Counted from the first letter of the stretch, positions 1-7,407 are shown. The stretch: DNA of 10,447 bases from Desulfobulbaceae bacterium UBA2775 (GCA_002352445.1 DEIL01000325.1:1-10447); one strand, 5' to 3'. Made by a program: numbers and translations. Notes: generated by a model not told the origin, from the letters alone.

Positions 1-1316
1 TTGGCGGCTTTGGTTTTGTTGCCGCTCACGCTTTTGAGCACAGCTATAATATATTCCCGCTCGTTCTCCTCCAGACTCTTTGCGGTATCCATATGCTTTG
101 CAGGGGCAAGGGGCTGACTGATCATATGATCGTCGTAAGCATGCAACTCAGCCGGCAGGTGACATACCTGAACATCTCCATCGCCAGAGAGAGCCAACGA
201 CCGTTCGATAATATTTTCCAACTCTCTTGCATTGCCGGGAAAGTCATACTCCTCCAGGCACTTGAGAGCCTCAGGGCTAACAGTGCGAGTTTGGTCATCC
301 TCGCTTGAAAATTTGGCGAGAAAATAGTTGGCCAACAGGGGGATGTCATCCCTGCGTTGACGCAGGGGCGGGACGTGCAAGGTTACCACGTTGAGGCGAT
401 AGTAAAGATCTTGACGGAACAGTCCCTCCTCCACATCTTTTTTAAGATCACGATTGGTGGCGGCGAGAATGCGCACATCTATCGGGATCTCCTTAGTGTC
501 GCCCACTCTGATAATTTTTTTCTCCTGTAGTACCCGTAGGAGCTTAACCTGCATGGTCATCGGCATGTCACCTATTTCATCCAGAAGGATTACACCGCCG
601 GAAGCTGATTCCAGTAAACCTTGACGCATTTTCCCTGCACCGGTAAAAGCATCCTTGGTATGGCCAAAGAGTTCACTGAGCACGAGTTCTTCAGTCATGG
701 CTCCACAGTTGATTGGCAAAAAGCGTTTGGTGGCACGAGGACTGAGTTCATAAATAGTACGGGCGACAAGTTCTTTGCCGGTACCGGTTTCTCCGGTAAT
801 GAGTATATTACAATCCAGCTGGGCAAAGTGGGCGATGGCATCTTTTAATTCCAGGATTTTCTTGTTGTGGCCAATGAATTGTGTTACCCCTTGCTGCGCT
901 TTGATTCTCTGTTTCAGGAAGCTGACTTCGCGGCGTAATACAGTTTTCTCTGTTGCTTTGATAATAAGATCCTGAAGCTCTTTCAACTTGATCGGCTTGG
1001 CCATATAATAAAAGGCGCCCCGGGACATGGCTTTTACTGCCGAATTAATTGTGGCATAGCCGGTGACGATGATCACCTCTATTTCAGGGTGAATCTGTTT
1101 GGCACTTGTCATTACCTGGACACCGTCTACATCCGGCATCTTGAGATCGGTAATAACCAGATCAAAAGCCGTAAGATTGAGAAGAGAAATGGCCTCACTC
1201 CCATTCGCAGCTGTCGTTACCTGATACCCCTTTTTGCTCAGGAAATGACTGACATTCTGTAAATTAATAATTTCATCATCTACCAGCAAAATGCTGATTG
1301 TAGCTTCTCTTGACAT
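1..1316 (-). CDS. Sigma-54-dependent NtrC-family response regulator, C-terminus cut by window edge
   Basis: Transcriptional activator of sigma-54 RNA polymerase, controlled by phosphorylation. My reading of the reverse strand gives 438 codons with no stop before the edge. The receiver spans about residues 7-122, with acidic pocket D13/D14, phosphoacceptor D57 in VITDLKM, T85 in VTGYAT and K107 in AKP. The AAA+ sigma-54 activator domain spans about 145-375, with Walker A GETGTGKE (175-182), a sigma-54 contact loop reading DAFTGA (222-227), Walker B LLDEIGD (244-250) and FRQDLYYRLNV (300-310). The protein is cut at SGNKTKAA, the usual beginning of the Fis-type helix-turn-helix. The ATG at 1316 is preceded by a strong AGGAGG (plus-strand 1320-1325). 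The gene lies 17 bp after the kinase stop, so the two form an operon and surely a cognate pair. Oddity: the first residue of the GAFTGA loop is Asp. Family assignment is very safe; the target genes are inferred from nearby sites. Confidence 0.96.
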   Translation of the reverse strand, partial: MSREATISILLVDDEIINLQNVSHFLSKKGYQVTTAANGSEAISLLNLTAFDLVITDLKMPDVDGVQVMTSAKQIHPEIEVIIVTGYATINSAVKAMSRGAFYYMAKPIKLKELQDLIIKATEKTVLRREVSFLKQRIKAQQGVTQFIGHNKKILELKDAIAHFAQLDCNILITGETGTGKELVARTIYELSPRATKRFLPINCGAMTEELVLSELFGHTKDAFTGAGKMRQGLLESASGGVILLDEIGDMPMTMQVKLLRVLQEKKIIRVGDTKEIPIDVRILAATNRDLKKDVEEGLFRQDLYYRLNVVTLHVPPLRQRRDDIPLLANYFLAKFSSEDDQTRTVSPEALKCLEEYDFPGNARELENIIERSLALSGDGDVQVCHLPAELHAYDDHMISQPLAPAKHMDTAKSLEENEREYIIAVLKSVSGNKTKAA

Positions 1317-1333
1317 TTTCCTCCTAAGGCGGC

Positions 1334-2764
1334 TTACCCCACAATTCCCGGGGTTTTATGGGGAAATGGGAGAGTGATAATAAACCGGGTACCTCTGCCT
1401 TCCTCTGATTTCACATGGATTGTGCCATCATGTTTCTGAATAATGCCGTAAACTACTGCCAGGCCAAGACCGGTACCTAGGCCTTCTTTTTTGGTGGTGA
1501 AGAATGGGTCGAACACTTTCGGCAAATTCTCCGTTTTGATGCCGGTGCCGGTGTCTTTTACGGTGATAACTGCCTGATTGTCTTTAGCCACAGCTGTGAT
1601 GGTAACACTCCCCGGGGGAGTTTCAATTGCCTGCATACCGTTGATGAGCAAGTTAAGTATTGCTTCGACCATTTTCTGAACATCGAGATTCAGTATAAAA
1701 TTCTCTGGTATAGTTTTTTCAACAGTGATACCGGCAGGAATCTCACTGGCAACAAGATGCATGACTTTATCCACCACTGCCTTTAATTGAATTTCCTGCA
1801 TCGAAAAAGTCTGGGCTCTGGAAAACTCCAGCAGCTCCCTGACAATTGCACCGGCTCGCTGGGTTTCCTGATCAATGGTTTTCAGCATCTGTACCGTGAA
1901 AGGTGATTGTTCGATATCGGTTTCAGCCAGGGCTAGCTGGCAGGAGGTGGCAATATTGTTGAGCGGGTTGTTAATCTGGTGAGCAGTGCCGGAGGCCAGG
2001 GTGCCGATGGAGGAGAGCTTCTGGGCCTGGAAAAGTTGCTCCTGATTTTCTTCCAGCTCTGTAACCATGTTGTTAAAGGTGTGCAGCACCGAGCTAACTT
2101 CATCATGCTTTGGGGGCAGCTGCAACTTGCGAAAAGTGCCTGAAGCGATGGCTTTCGCTGCCGTTTCAATAGATTTCAACGGGATAATGATTGTGCCGTA
2201 AAGAAGGGCCAGCGCAGCAATAGTAAGGAGGATGAAAAGGGCAATAGATTGAAACAGTAATACCTTAAAACGGCTAACAAAATCTGTCATTTTCTTCTGC
2301 TCATATTGGACAAGTCTATCAGTAATACGCACCAATTCATGGCCAATATGCCGTAAAGTTACCGGTGGAGAGCATTCGAAATCACTGGTTTTCGGTATAC
2401 ATTTAGCTTTAAAAGCATGAAACGTTTTAGCATACTCCAAGAGGTTTTTTTTCAGCTCATCCAGGTGCTGAGGATGGGCAATTAATGTTGAATCATTTGT
2501 CAGGTCGGATATATATTGCTGAGCTTCATATACATATTCAATAACGAGTAGAAAATCGTCTTCATCGTGACGTATGATAAAATTTTTTTCATAACGTCTG
2601 ATCTCAAGGCAGAGATTGTTGAGTTTCCCGGCGTGCGTAAGATGGGAAATATCTTCTTCAAACACATTGAAATCATAGAGGAAAATACTGCCATAAACAG
2701 CATAGAAGGTGAGGTAAAGCAAAAGCCACAAAATCATTTTTTGACGTATATTCAGATGAATCAT
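1334..2764 (-). CDS. Membrane sensor histidine kinase (HAMP, HisKA, HATPase)
   Basis: Inner-membrane kinase of 476 aa that should autophosphorylate on His and pass the phosphate to the adjacent NtrC-type regulator. TM1 is about residues 11-31 and TM2 about 168-192. They enclose a mostly helical extracytoplasmic sensor (32-167) with a RRYEKNFIIRHDED stretch, reminiscent of the four-helix-bundle/HBM sensors of chemoreceptors and kinases. HAMP is about 193-245. The dimerisation/phosphoacceptor helix has H262 in HQINNPLNN. The catalytic domain shows the N-box NLLINGMQA (371-379), G1 DTGTGI (404-409), F-box FDPFFTTK (418-425) and G2 GLGTGLGL (428-435). The residue after the phosphorylated His is Gln, where most relatives have Glu (HEINNP). 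No PAS domain is visible. The ATG at 2764 has a poor Shine-Dalgarno, but it gives a positively charged leader before TM1, which fits. The ligand cannot be told from sequence. Confidence 0.95.
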   Translation of the reverse strand: MIHLNIRQKMILWLLLYLTFYAVYGSIFLYDFNVFEEDISHLTHAGKLNNLCLEIRRYEKNFIIRHDEDDFLLVIEYVYEAQQYISDLTNDSTLIAHPQHLDELKKNLLEYAKTFHAFKAKCIPKTSDFECSPPVTLRHIGHELVRITDRLVQYEQKKMTDFVSRFKVLLFQSIALFILLTIAALALLYGTIIIPLKSIETAAKAIASGTFRKLQLPPKHDEVSSVLHTFNNMVTELEENQEQLFQAQKLSSIGTLASGTAHQINNPLNNIATSCQLALAETDIEQSPFTVQMLKTIDQETQRAGAIVRELLEFSRAQTFSMQEIQLKAVVDKVMHLVASEIPAGITVEKTIPENFILNLDVQKMVEAILNLLINGMQAIETPPGSVTITAVAKDNQAVITVKDTGTGIKTENLPKVFDPFFTTKKEGLGTGLGLAVVYGIIQKHDGTIHVKSEEGRGTRFIITLPFPHKTPGIVG

Positions 2765-2825
2765 AGTCGAGTTCTTTTAAAAGCAATCAAAATTTATCGT
2801 TGTTCAAGTTGCCTTTTTCTTCATT

Positions 2826-2841
2826 TGCAATTTCCAGACCA
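2826..2841 (-). promoter_or_regulatory. Candidate sigma-54 (-24/-12) promoter for the kinase-regulator operon
   Basis: The minus strand reads TGGTCTGGAAATTGCA. The GG and GC elements have exactly the spacing of the consensus TGGCACG-N4-TTGCW, and the -12 half is perfect. The -24 half matches TGG but then departs from CAC. The start of transcription would lie about 50 nt before the kinase ATG. It is weaker than the two plus-strand candidates. If real, the operon is probably autoregulated by its own sigma-54 activator. Confidence 0.5.
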
Positions 2842-2977
2842 TAAAAAGTAAGGCCTGCTTTCTTGATCTCAATCAGCAGGACATGTTTCTATTGATTTCC
2901 CAGTGAGATTGAAAAGCATAACCTGTGGTAAGGATTTTTAAGAGAATAACTTCTCTTTCGTCTTTAAGCAAAGCAAT

Positions 2978-2992
2978 GTTGCAATACGCAAC
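2978..2992. promoter_or_regulatory. Enhancer-type palindrome 1, GTTGC-N5-GCAAC
   Basis: GTTGC AATAC GCAAC is a perfect 5+5 inverted repeat with a 5-nt spacer, the shape of binding sites for Fis-type HTH dimers of NtrC-family activators. Its centre (2985) is about 155 bp upstream of the kinase promoter -12 element and about 218 bp upstream of the permease promoter -12, within normal enhancer distances. Binding by the neighbouring regulator is inferred. Confidence 0.65.
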
Positions 2993-2993
2993 G

Positions 2994-3014
2994 AATGTTG
3001 CTGTCTGCAACATT
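2994..3014. promoter_or_regulatory. Enhancer-type palindrome 2, AATGTTGC-N5-GCAACATT
   Basis: This is a perfect 8+8 inverted repeat around TGTCT, containing the same GTTGC-N5-GCAAC core as its neighbour. The centres are 19 bp apart, close to two helical turns, which suits cooperative binding of two dimers. It is the longest perfect arm match in the region and the best candidate for the primary site of the divergent regulator. Confidence 0.7.
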
Positions 3015-3026
3015 ACAAAATGCAAC
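3012..3026. promoter_or_regulatory. Possible degenerate third enhancer site
   Basis: ATTAC-N5-GCAAC keeps the right arm exactly and 3 of 5 bases of the left arm, with the same 5-nt spacer. It overlaps the edge of palindrome 2. It may be a weak accessory site or chance. Confidence 0.3.
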
Positions 3027-3047
3027 AATTGTGGATTTATATCGATT

Positions 3048-3060
3048 TATAGCATTGATA
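3048..3060 (-). promoter_or_regulatory. IHF-like motif between enhancer and permease promoter
   Basis: The minus strand reads TATCAATGCTATA, one mismatch from WATCAANNNNTTR. It lies between the palindromes and the permease sigma-54 promoter, where IHF bending often helps enhancer looping. The motif is short and AT-rich, so chance is quite possible. Confidence 0.3.
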
Positions 3061-3189
3061 AGCAAGGAAAATTCTATCTTGTCTCACTTCATTCTCACCC
3101 CATGAATCTCTGCAATCCTGTTACATATTGAAACAATCGATTATTTCAGTGTTTTCTTAACTATCTGAATATTTTTCTGTCCAGGTAGC

Positions 3190-3205
3190 TGGCATAACGG
3201 TTGCA
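3190..3205 (+). promoter_or_regulatory. Sigma-54 (-24/-12) promoter for the permease-Lon operon
   Basis: TGGCATAACGGTTGCA matches TGGCAYR-N4-TTGCW with exact GG-to-GC spacing and a perfect TTGCA. It lies about 100 bp before the permease ATG and downstream of the palindromic enhancer cluster. Together with a divergently encoded sigma-54 activator this is strong contextual support. Confidence 0.75.
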
Positions 3206-3301
3206 AAGAGGTCACACAAAGTCCTATATCCCTCTACAATTTTCGTTGAAACATGAAACGAGAAAATAATATTTTTTAACCATTTAACAACGAGGAGAAA
3301 A

Positions 3302-5107
3302 ATGACTCTATCAATTACGCTGGTTATGGGGGTGCTGTTTTTAGCCATTTTGCTCTTTATTTTTGAGTGGGTGCGTGTCGACGTTGTCGGCATCCTCATG
3401 ATGATCATCCTTCCCTTACTTGGTCTGGTGACTCCCAAAGAGGCTATAAGCGGTCTGTCAAGTAACGCGGTAGTGTCGATTATTGCTGTAATTATTATCG
3501 GTGCCGGACTGGATAAGACAGGTGCCATGAACTCCCTGGCCAGAGTACTTCTGAAGTTTGCAGGGAAAAGTGAGAGTCGTATCATGGTGCTCATCTCGGG
3601 CACGGTGGCTTTTATTTCCAGCTTTATGCAAAATATTGGTGCAGCTGCCCTGTTTATGCCTGCGGCAAAACGTATCTGTCGACAGACCAATATCCCTGTT
3701 TCCCGTATTCTTATGCCCATGGGGTTCTGTGCCATTATTGGTGGCTGCATTACCCTCATCGGTTCCAGCCCCCTCATCCTGCTCAATGACGTGATGAAGA
3801 TCTCCGATCCGAATATTGAACCTTTTGGCCTCTTTGCCGTTACTCCAGTGGGTATAGCTTTAATTATTGCTGCTCTTATCTATTTCATCGTTTTGGGTCG
3901 TTTCATTCTGCCTGCAGGTGATGGCCAGGAGGGGAGCTCCGGTCCAATGTCGACCAATCTTGAACAAACTTATCAGGATATCGGCAACCTTTTTGAAATC
4001 CAGGTGCCGGACTCCTTTGACGGCCCAAAGACCCTGGATGAGTGCGACATTCGACCCATGTTTTTTACAAGTGTGGTGGCTATTGCTTCAAAAGGCAGTA
4101 CTACGAATTTTTCTCCAGATTTGACCGAAACTATTTCCGGTGGCGATACTCTTGCGGTTGAAGGGCCGCCCGAACTGGTTGTAAAGATGGTTCGGTCGTT
4201 CGGCTGGCAGATCAAAGAGGATCTTGAAATCTTTGCTGAAAGTCTCTCTCCAAATAATGCAGGTATCATGGAGACCATTATTACACCACGCTCCGAACTG
4301 GTTGGTTCGACCCTGCAGACCTTTTCATTCCGCAAGAAAAATGGTGTCAATCCGCTGGCCATCTTTCGCGGCAATAAGACCTTTGTCGGAGGTATTTCTA
4401 CCATGATTCTGCAGCCGGGAGATGCTCTGTTGCTCCAAGGCCCCTGGGAAAAGTTTCACTACCTCAAAGAAAAACAAGGTTTGGTTTTTACTGAGGACGT
4501 TCAGGGTGAAATTATACGTAGTGATAAGATGAAGTTTGCAGTCGGCAGTCTCCTGCTGGCTTTGACCATGATTCTTGGCTTCCATGTTCAACTCTCCATT
4601 GCTCTGCTCTCCGGTGCAATGGCCATGGTTTTGAGTAATGTGCTTTCCATTGACGAGGCGTATGAGTCTGTAGACTGGATGACTGTTTTTCTCCTTGGTG
4701 GTTTAATTCCCTTAGGTATCGCTTTTGAAAAAACAGGGGCGGCTAAACTGATAGCCGAGACCATTATGGGTACGATAGGAACCGTATCACCGCTGATCCT
4801 GCTTACAGTTATCGCCATTCTCACCTCGTTTTTCACCCTGGTAGCCTCCAATGTCGGCGCTACAGTACTCATGGTTCCTCTGGCAATGAATATGGCGGGT
4901 ACAGCCGGTGCCGATCCTCGTATTGCCGCCTTGGTGGTGGGTGTCGCCTGCTCCAATACCTTCATATTGCCAACCCACCAGGTAAACGCCCTGATAATGC
5001 GGCCGGGAGGCTATAAAACTTTAGATTATTTCCGGGCTGGCAGTGGTATGACTATTCTCTACCTGGTGGTGATGATGGCGGCTATTTCTATCTTCTACGG
5101 GATTTGA
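3302..5107 (+). CDS. SLC13/DASS-family permease with two central RCK_C (TrkA-C) domains
   Basis: Inner-membrane secondary transporter of 601 aa, ion-transporter superfamily. The N-terminal membrane half (about 1-205) includes a SNAVVSI helix and the re-entrant-type QNIGAAALFMPAA and IGSSPLILL segments. A cytoplasmic insert (about 215-400) contains two RCK_C-type domains; the second (about 318-392) is clear, running from ETIITPRSELVGSTL to LQPGDALLLQGP. The C-terminal membrane half (about 410-600) has LLGGLIPLGIAFEKTG, SNVGATVLMVPLA and CSNTFILPTHQVNAL. A GAGGAG at 3292-3297, 4 nt before the ATG, fixes the start. It is the first gene after the sigma-54 promoter and 58 bp before lon-like. Substrate is unknown: relatives move di- or tricarboxylates, sulfate or other anions, and this domain arrangement resembles SAC1/SLT-type putative sulfate transporters, but that is only a family hint. 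RCK_C domains usually bind small ligands and may gate the permease. Confidence 0.92.
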   Translation: MTLSITLVMGVLFLAILLFIFEWVRVDVVGILMMIILPLLGLVTPKEAISGLSSNAVVSIIAVIIIGAGLDKTGAMNSLARVLLKFAGKSESRIMVLISGTVAFISSFMQNIGAAALFMPAAKRICRQTNIPVSRILMPMGFCAIIGGCITLIGSSPLILLNDVMKISDPNIEPFGLFAVTPVGIALIIAALIYFIVLGRFILPAGDGQEGSSGPMSTNLEQTYQDIGNLFEIQVPDSFDGPKTLDECDIRPMFFTSVVAIASKGSTTNFSPDLTETISGGDTLAVEGPPELVVKMVRSFGWQIKEDLEIFAESLSPNNAGIMETIITPRSELVGSTLQTFSFRKKNGVNPLAIFRGNKTFVGGISTMILQPGDALLLQGPWEKFHYLKEKQGLVFTEDVQGEIIRSDKMKFAVGSLLLALTMILGFHVQLSIALLSGAMAMVLSNVLSIDEAYESVDWMTVFLLGGLIPLGIAFEKTGAAKLIAETIMGTIGTVSPLILLTVIAILTSFFTLVASNVGATVLMVPLAMNMAGTAGADPRIAALVVGVACSNTFILPTHQVNALIMRPGGYKTLDYFRAGSGMTILYLVVMMAAISIFYGI

Positions 5108-5165
5108 AATTGACAAAGAACCCTGATAACAACCGATTTTTTTAAACCTGACCCCCGGATGTACA

Positions 5166-7205
5166 ATGAATCTTTTCAACAAGAAAAAAGAGAAAGGGAA
5201 TATCTCCTTTGACAGTGATCCCATCTCTAATCGACATCTCAGTGACCTGAAGCTGAAAGCCCAGAAAACTGACCTGCCCGAACAGGTGGCCAGCCAGGTG
5301 GAGTCAGAGCTTGACAGACTTGGCAAGATTGATCCGATAGCTGCGGAATTTTCGATCGGTATTAATTATATCGAGACCCTGCTCTCCTTGCCATGGTTTG
5401 TCGAAACCAGGGACAATCTCGATCTCTCCCGGGCTGAATCCATTTTAAACCAACACCATTACGGACTGCAAAGTGTCAAAACCAGAGTACTTGAATATCT
5501 TGCCGTTAAAACGTTGAGGAGCAAACAGAAGTACCGTATTCTCATCGTTGATGATGAGGATATAGCCCGCACTAATCTGATGCATTATTTTGCCGGCCTG
5601 GATTATATTGTTGAAGGGGCAAATAATGGTGTTGAAGCCCTGCAGAAGATAGAAACGATGCAACCTTTTGATCTGATAATAACCGATTTGAAGATGGACC
5701 AGATGGATGGTCTCACTCTCATCGAAAAAGTAGCAAAGTCCTGCCCTGATACTGATATTATAATGGTTACCGGTTATGCCACAACGTCTACTGCGGTAGA
5801 TGCCATGCGGAAAGGAGCTACCCACTATCTTGCCAAACCGGTGCAGCTTGATGAACTGAAGCATACGGTAGAGGATATTCTAGCCAGGCAGGTAAAGCTG
5901 CAGGTATCGGACGGCCCGGTTCTCTGTTTCAGCGGTCCTCCCGGCACCGGCAAGACCTCTATCGCCCGTGCGGTAGCAGCTTCTCTTGGACGAAAATTTG
6001 TGCGGCTTTCCATGGGCGGTTTACGGGACGAAGCTGAGATTCGCGGTCATCGTCGTACTTATGCCGGTGCCATGCCCGGACGCATCATAAATGAGATTAA
6101 ACGGGCTGGAGCAATCAATGCCTGTATGCTTCTCGATGAGATTGATAAGGTGGGTCAGGATTTCCGTGGAGATCCCGCCTCAGTACTTCTGGAAGTTCTC
6201 GATCCGGAGCAGAATTCCAAATTCATTGACCATTATCTTGAGATTCCTTTCGATCTCTCCGCAGTTATGTTCATAGCCACCGCCAATGACTTGGATCGAC
6301 TATCCGGCCCACTGCTTGACCGGCTGGAGATCATCGAATTCTCCAGTTATACATTGCAGGAAAAACGGGTCATAGCACAAAAAAAATTACTCCCCCGCCA
6401 ATTTGCCGATAACGGTCTGACCGGCAAGTTACCGAGGATTTCAGAGCAGACCATTGACCATCTTATCACTGGTTATACAAGAGAATCAGGTGTACGCGGA
6501 TTGAACCGGGAGATTGGAACTCTCTGCCGTAAACTTGCACTGCAAAGTGTAAAAGAAAAAGAGAAAACCACGGAATCTGTGGTAATTGATGAAAATCTGC
6601 TCGTCACCTATCTCGGCCCCCGTAAATATAGACAGGAGGCAACCGAGGGTAATGACCAGATCGGTGTGGTTACCAGCCTTGTCTGGACCCGCTTTGGCGG
6701 AGAAATTATGTTTATAGAAGCTTTGCAGATGCCAGGCAGCACCAACCTGATTTTAACAGGATCACTGGGAGAGGTGTTGCGTGAGTCCGCACAAATTGCT
6801 TTGAGTTTTATCAGAAGCAATGCTGCATCTCTTGGCATTGCAGAGGATTTCTATGATCATTCCGATATTCATATCCATCTACCGGCCGGCGCTGTATCTA
6901 AAGATGGGCCTTCTGCCGGATTGGCCATAGCTCTGGCCCTGATATCCCTGCTCACCAACCGCCCGATTCGGCGTGATGTCTCCGTCACCGGCGAGATGAC
7001 TCTCAGCAGCAATATCCTGGGTGTGGGTGGTATCCGTGAGAAACTCCTTGCTGCCACAAGATCTGGATGCCGAAAGGTGGTACTGCCCCGATTGAACGAA
7101 GAGGATATTAAATCATTACCGGACGATGTCACAGAGAATATCGAAATCATTCTGGTGGATCAGCTCCAGGAGGCAATTGGTCATCTGTTATGCGATTCTG
7201 CTTGA
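5166..7205 (+). CDS. Lon-type ATP-dependent serine protease with inserted response-regulator receiver domain
   Basis: Cytoplasmic AAA+ protease of 679 aa, expected to unfold and degrade proteins as a hexameric ring. Order: a short charged leader; the Lon helical region (about 38-118, including LPWFVETRDNLDLSRAE and HHYGLQSVKTRVLEYLAV); a full receiver (123-243); the AAA+ module with Walker A GPPGTGKT (257-264), Walker B LLDEIDK (322-328), sensor-1 N374, arginine finger R386 and sensor-2 R444; and the S16 domain with catalytic S583 in KDGPSAG and K626 in GGIREKLLAA. All catalytic residues are intact. The N-terminal LON substrate-binding domain of about 200 residues is absent, although the total length approaches that of ordinary Lon because of the insertion. 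The ATG at 5166 has only a weak GGA 7 nt upstream; an ATG at 5159 is out of frame. It lies 58 bp after the permease with no obvious terminator, so probably the same operon. Phosphorylation probably controls ring assembly, ATPase or substrate access (inference). Confidence 0.96.
   Translation: MNLFNKKKEKGNISFDSDPISNRHLSDLKLKAQKTDLPEQVASQVESELDRLGKIDPIAAEFSIGINYIETLLSLPWFVETRDNLDLSRAESILNQHHYGLQSVKTRVLEYLAVKTLRSKQKYRILIVDDEDIARTNLMHYFAGLDYIVEGANNGVEALQKIETMQPFDLIITDLKMDQMDGLTLIEKVAKSCPDTDIIMVTGYATTSTAVDAMRKGATHYLAKPVQLDELKHTVEDILARQVKLQVSDGPVLCFSGPPGTGKTSIARAVAASLGRKFVRLSMGGLRDEAEIRGHRRTYAGAMPGRIINEIKRAGAINACMLLDEIDKVGQDFRGDPASVLLEVLDPEQNSKFIDHYLEIPFDLSAVMFIATANDLDRLSGPLLDRLEIIEFSSYTLQEKRVIAQKKLLPRQFADNGLTGKLPRISEQTIDHLITGYTRESGVRGLNREIGTLCRKLALQSVKEKEKTTESVVIDENLLVTYLGPRKYRQEATEGNDQIGVVTSLVWTRFGGEIMFIEALQMPGSTNLILTGSLGEVLRESAQIALSFIRSNAASLGIAEDFYDHSDIHIHLPAGAVSKDGPSAGLAIALALISLLTNRPIRRDVSVTGEMTLSSNILGVGGIREKLLAATRSGCRKVVLPRLNEEDIKSLPDDVTENIEIILVDQLQEAIGHLLCDSA
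5532..5894 (+). other. Receiver (REC) domain within the Lon protein
   Basis: Residues 123-243 form a complete CheY-like domain: acidic pocket D129/D130, phosphoacceptor D174 in LIITDLKM, T202 in VTGYAT and K224 in AKP. It closely resembles the receiver of the NtrC-type regulator at the left of the window, sharing FDL-ITDLKM, IVTGYAT-like, AV-AM--GA--Y-AKP and L-EL blocks. The Pro usually found four residues after the phosphoacceptor is Asp (D178). It sits between LAVKTLRSK and DGPVLCFSGPP, a position where ordinary Lon passes directly from the helical region into the ATPase. It is in frame without stops, so this is a genuine domain insertion and not two adjacent genes. Confidence 0.95.
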
Positions 7206-7273
7206 TTTCTATTCGGCAATCAATCTGTACCGTAGCTCCCTTTCAAATCCACAGCCCTCTTTCGTTGAATATT

Positions 7274-7296
7274 GTTACATAGTTTCATTGTGTAAC
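7274..7296. repeat. Inverted repeat GTTACA-N11-TGTAAC
   Basis: Perfect 6-bp arms 11 nt apart, about 240 bp upstream of the sigma-54 promoter of the Usp-like gene. A TGTTACATA word starting at 7273 is also found at 3119-3127, upstream of the permease promoter. It may be an operator for a different factor or a variant enhancer; unproven. Confidence 0.35.
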
Positions 7297-7407
7297 GTTG
7301 TTTGATCATCAAGACATTTAAATATTAAAAACAGTGTAATTCCAATAAGTAAACTATGTAAAGATCATCGGTTACAACTCTCTTTTGTTGGGTGCTCCTT
7401 TCTGATC

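Larger units (their letters stand above)
2765..3301. other. Divergent regulatory region between kinase and permease genes
   Basis: This 537-bp gap separates two divergently transcribed units and is rich in regulatory signals rather than genes. It holds outward-facing sigma-54 promoter candidates near each end, a central cluster of GTTGC-N5-GCAAC palindromes and an IHF-like motif. There is also an inverted repeat, CCTGCT/AGCAGG (2854-2880, 15-nt spacer), just upstream of the kinase promoter; its role is unknown. Short open frames here (2567-2851, 2925-3131) have no family resemblance and cross the sites, so I do not call them. Confidence 0.7.

Noticed and set aside
2567..2851. 94-aa open frame antisense to the kinase N-terminus
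   Set aside because: Overlaps the well-supported kinase and its promoter; no recognisable domain.
3157..3786. 209-aa open frame antisense to the permease start
   Set aside because: Shadow of the permease reading frame; composition is low in acidic residues and it also covers the sigma-54 promoter and the permease leader.
5108..5165. Terminator or separate promoter between permease and Lon genes
   Set aside because: The T run near 5137-5143 has no stable hairpin before it, and no -24/-12 element is present.
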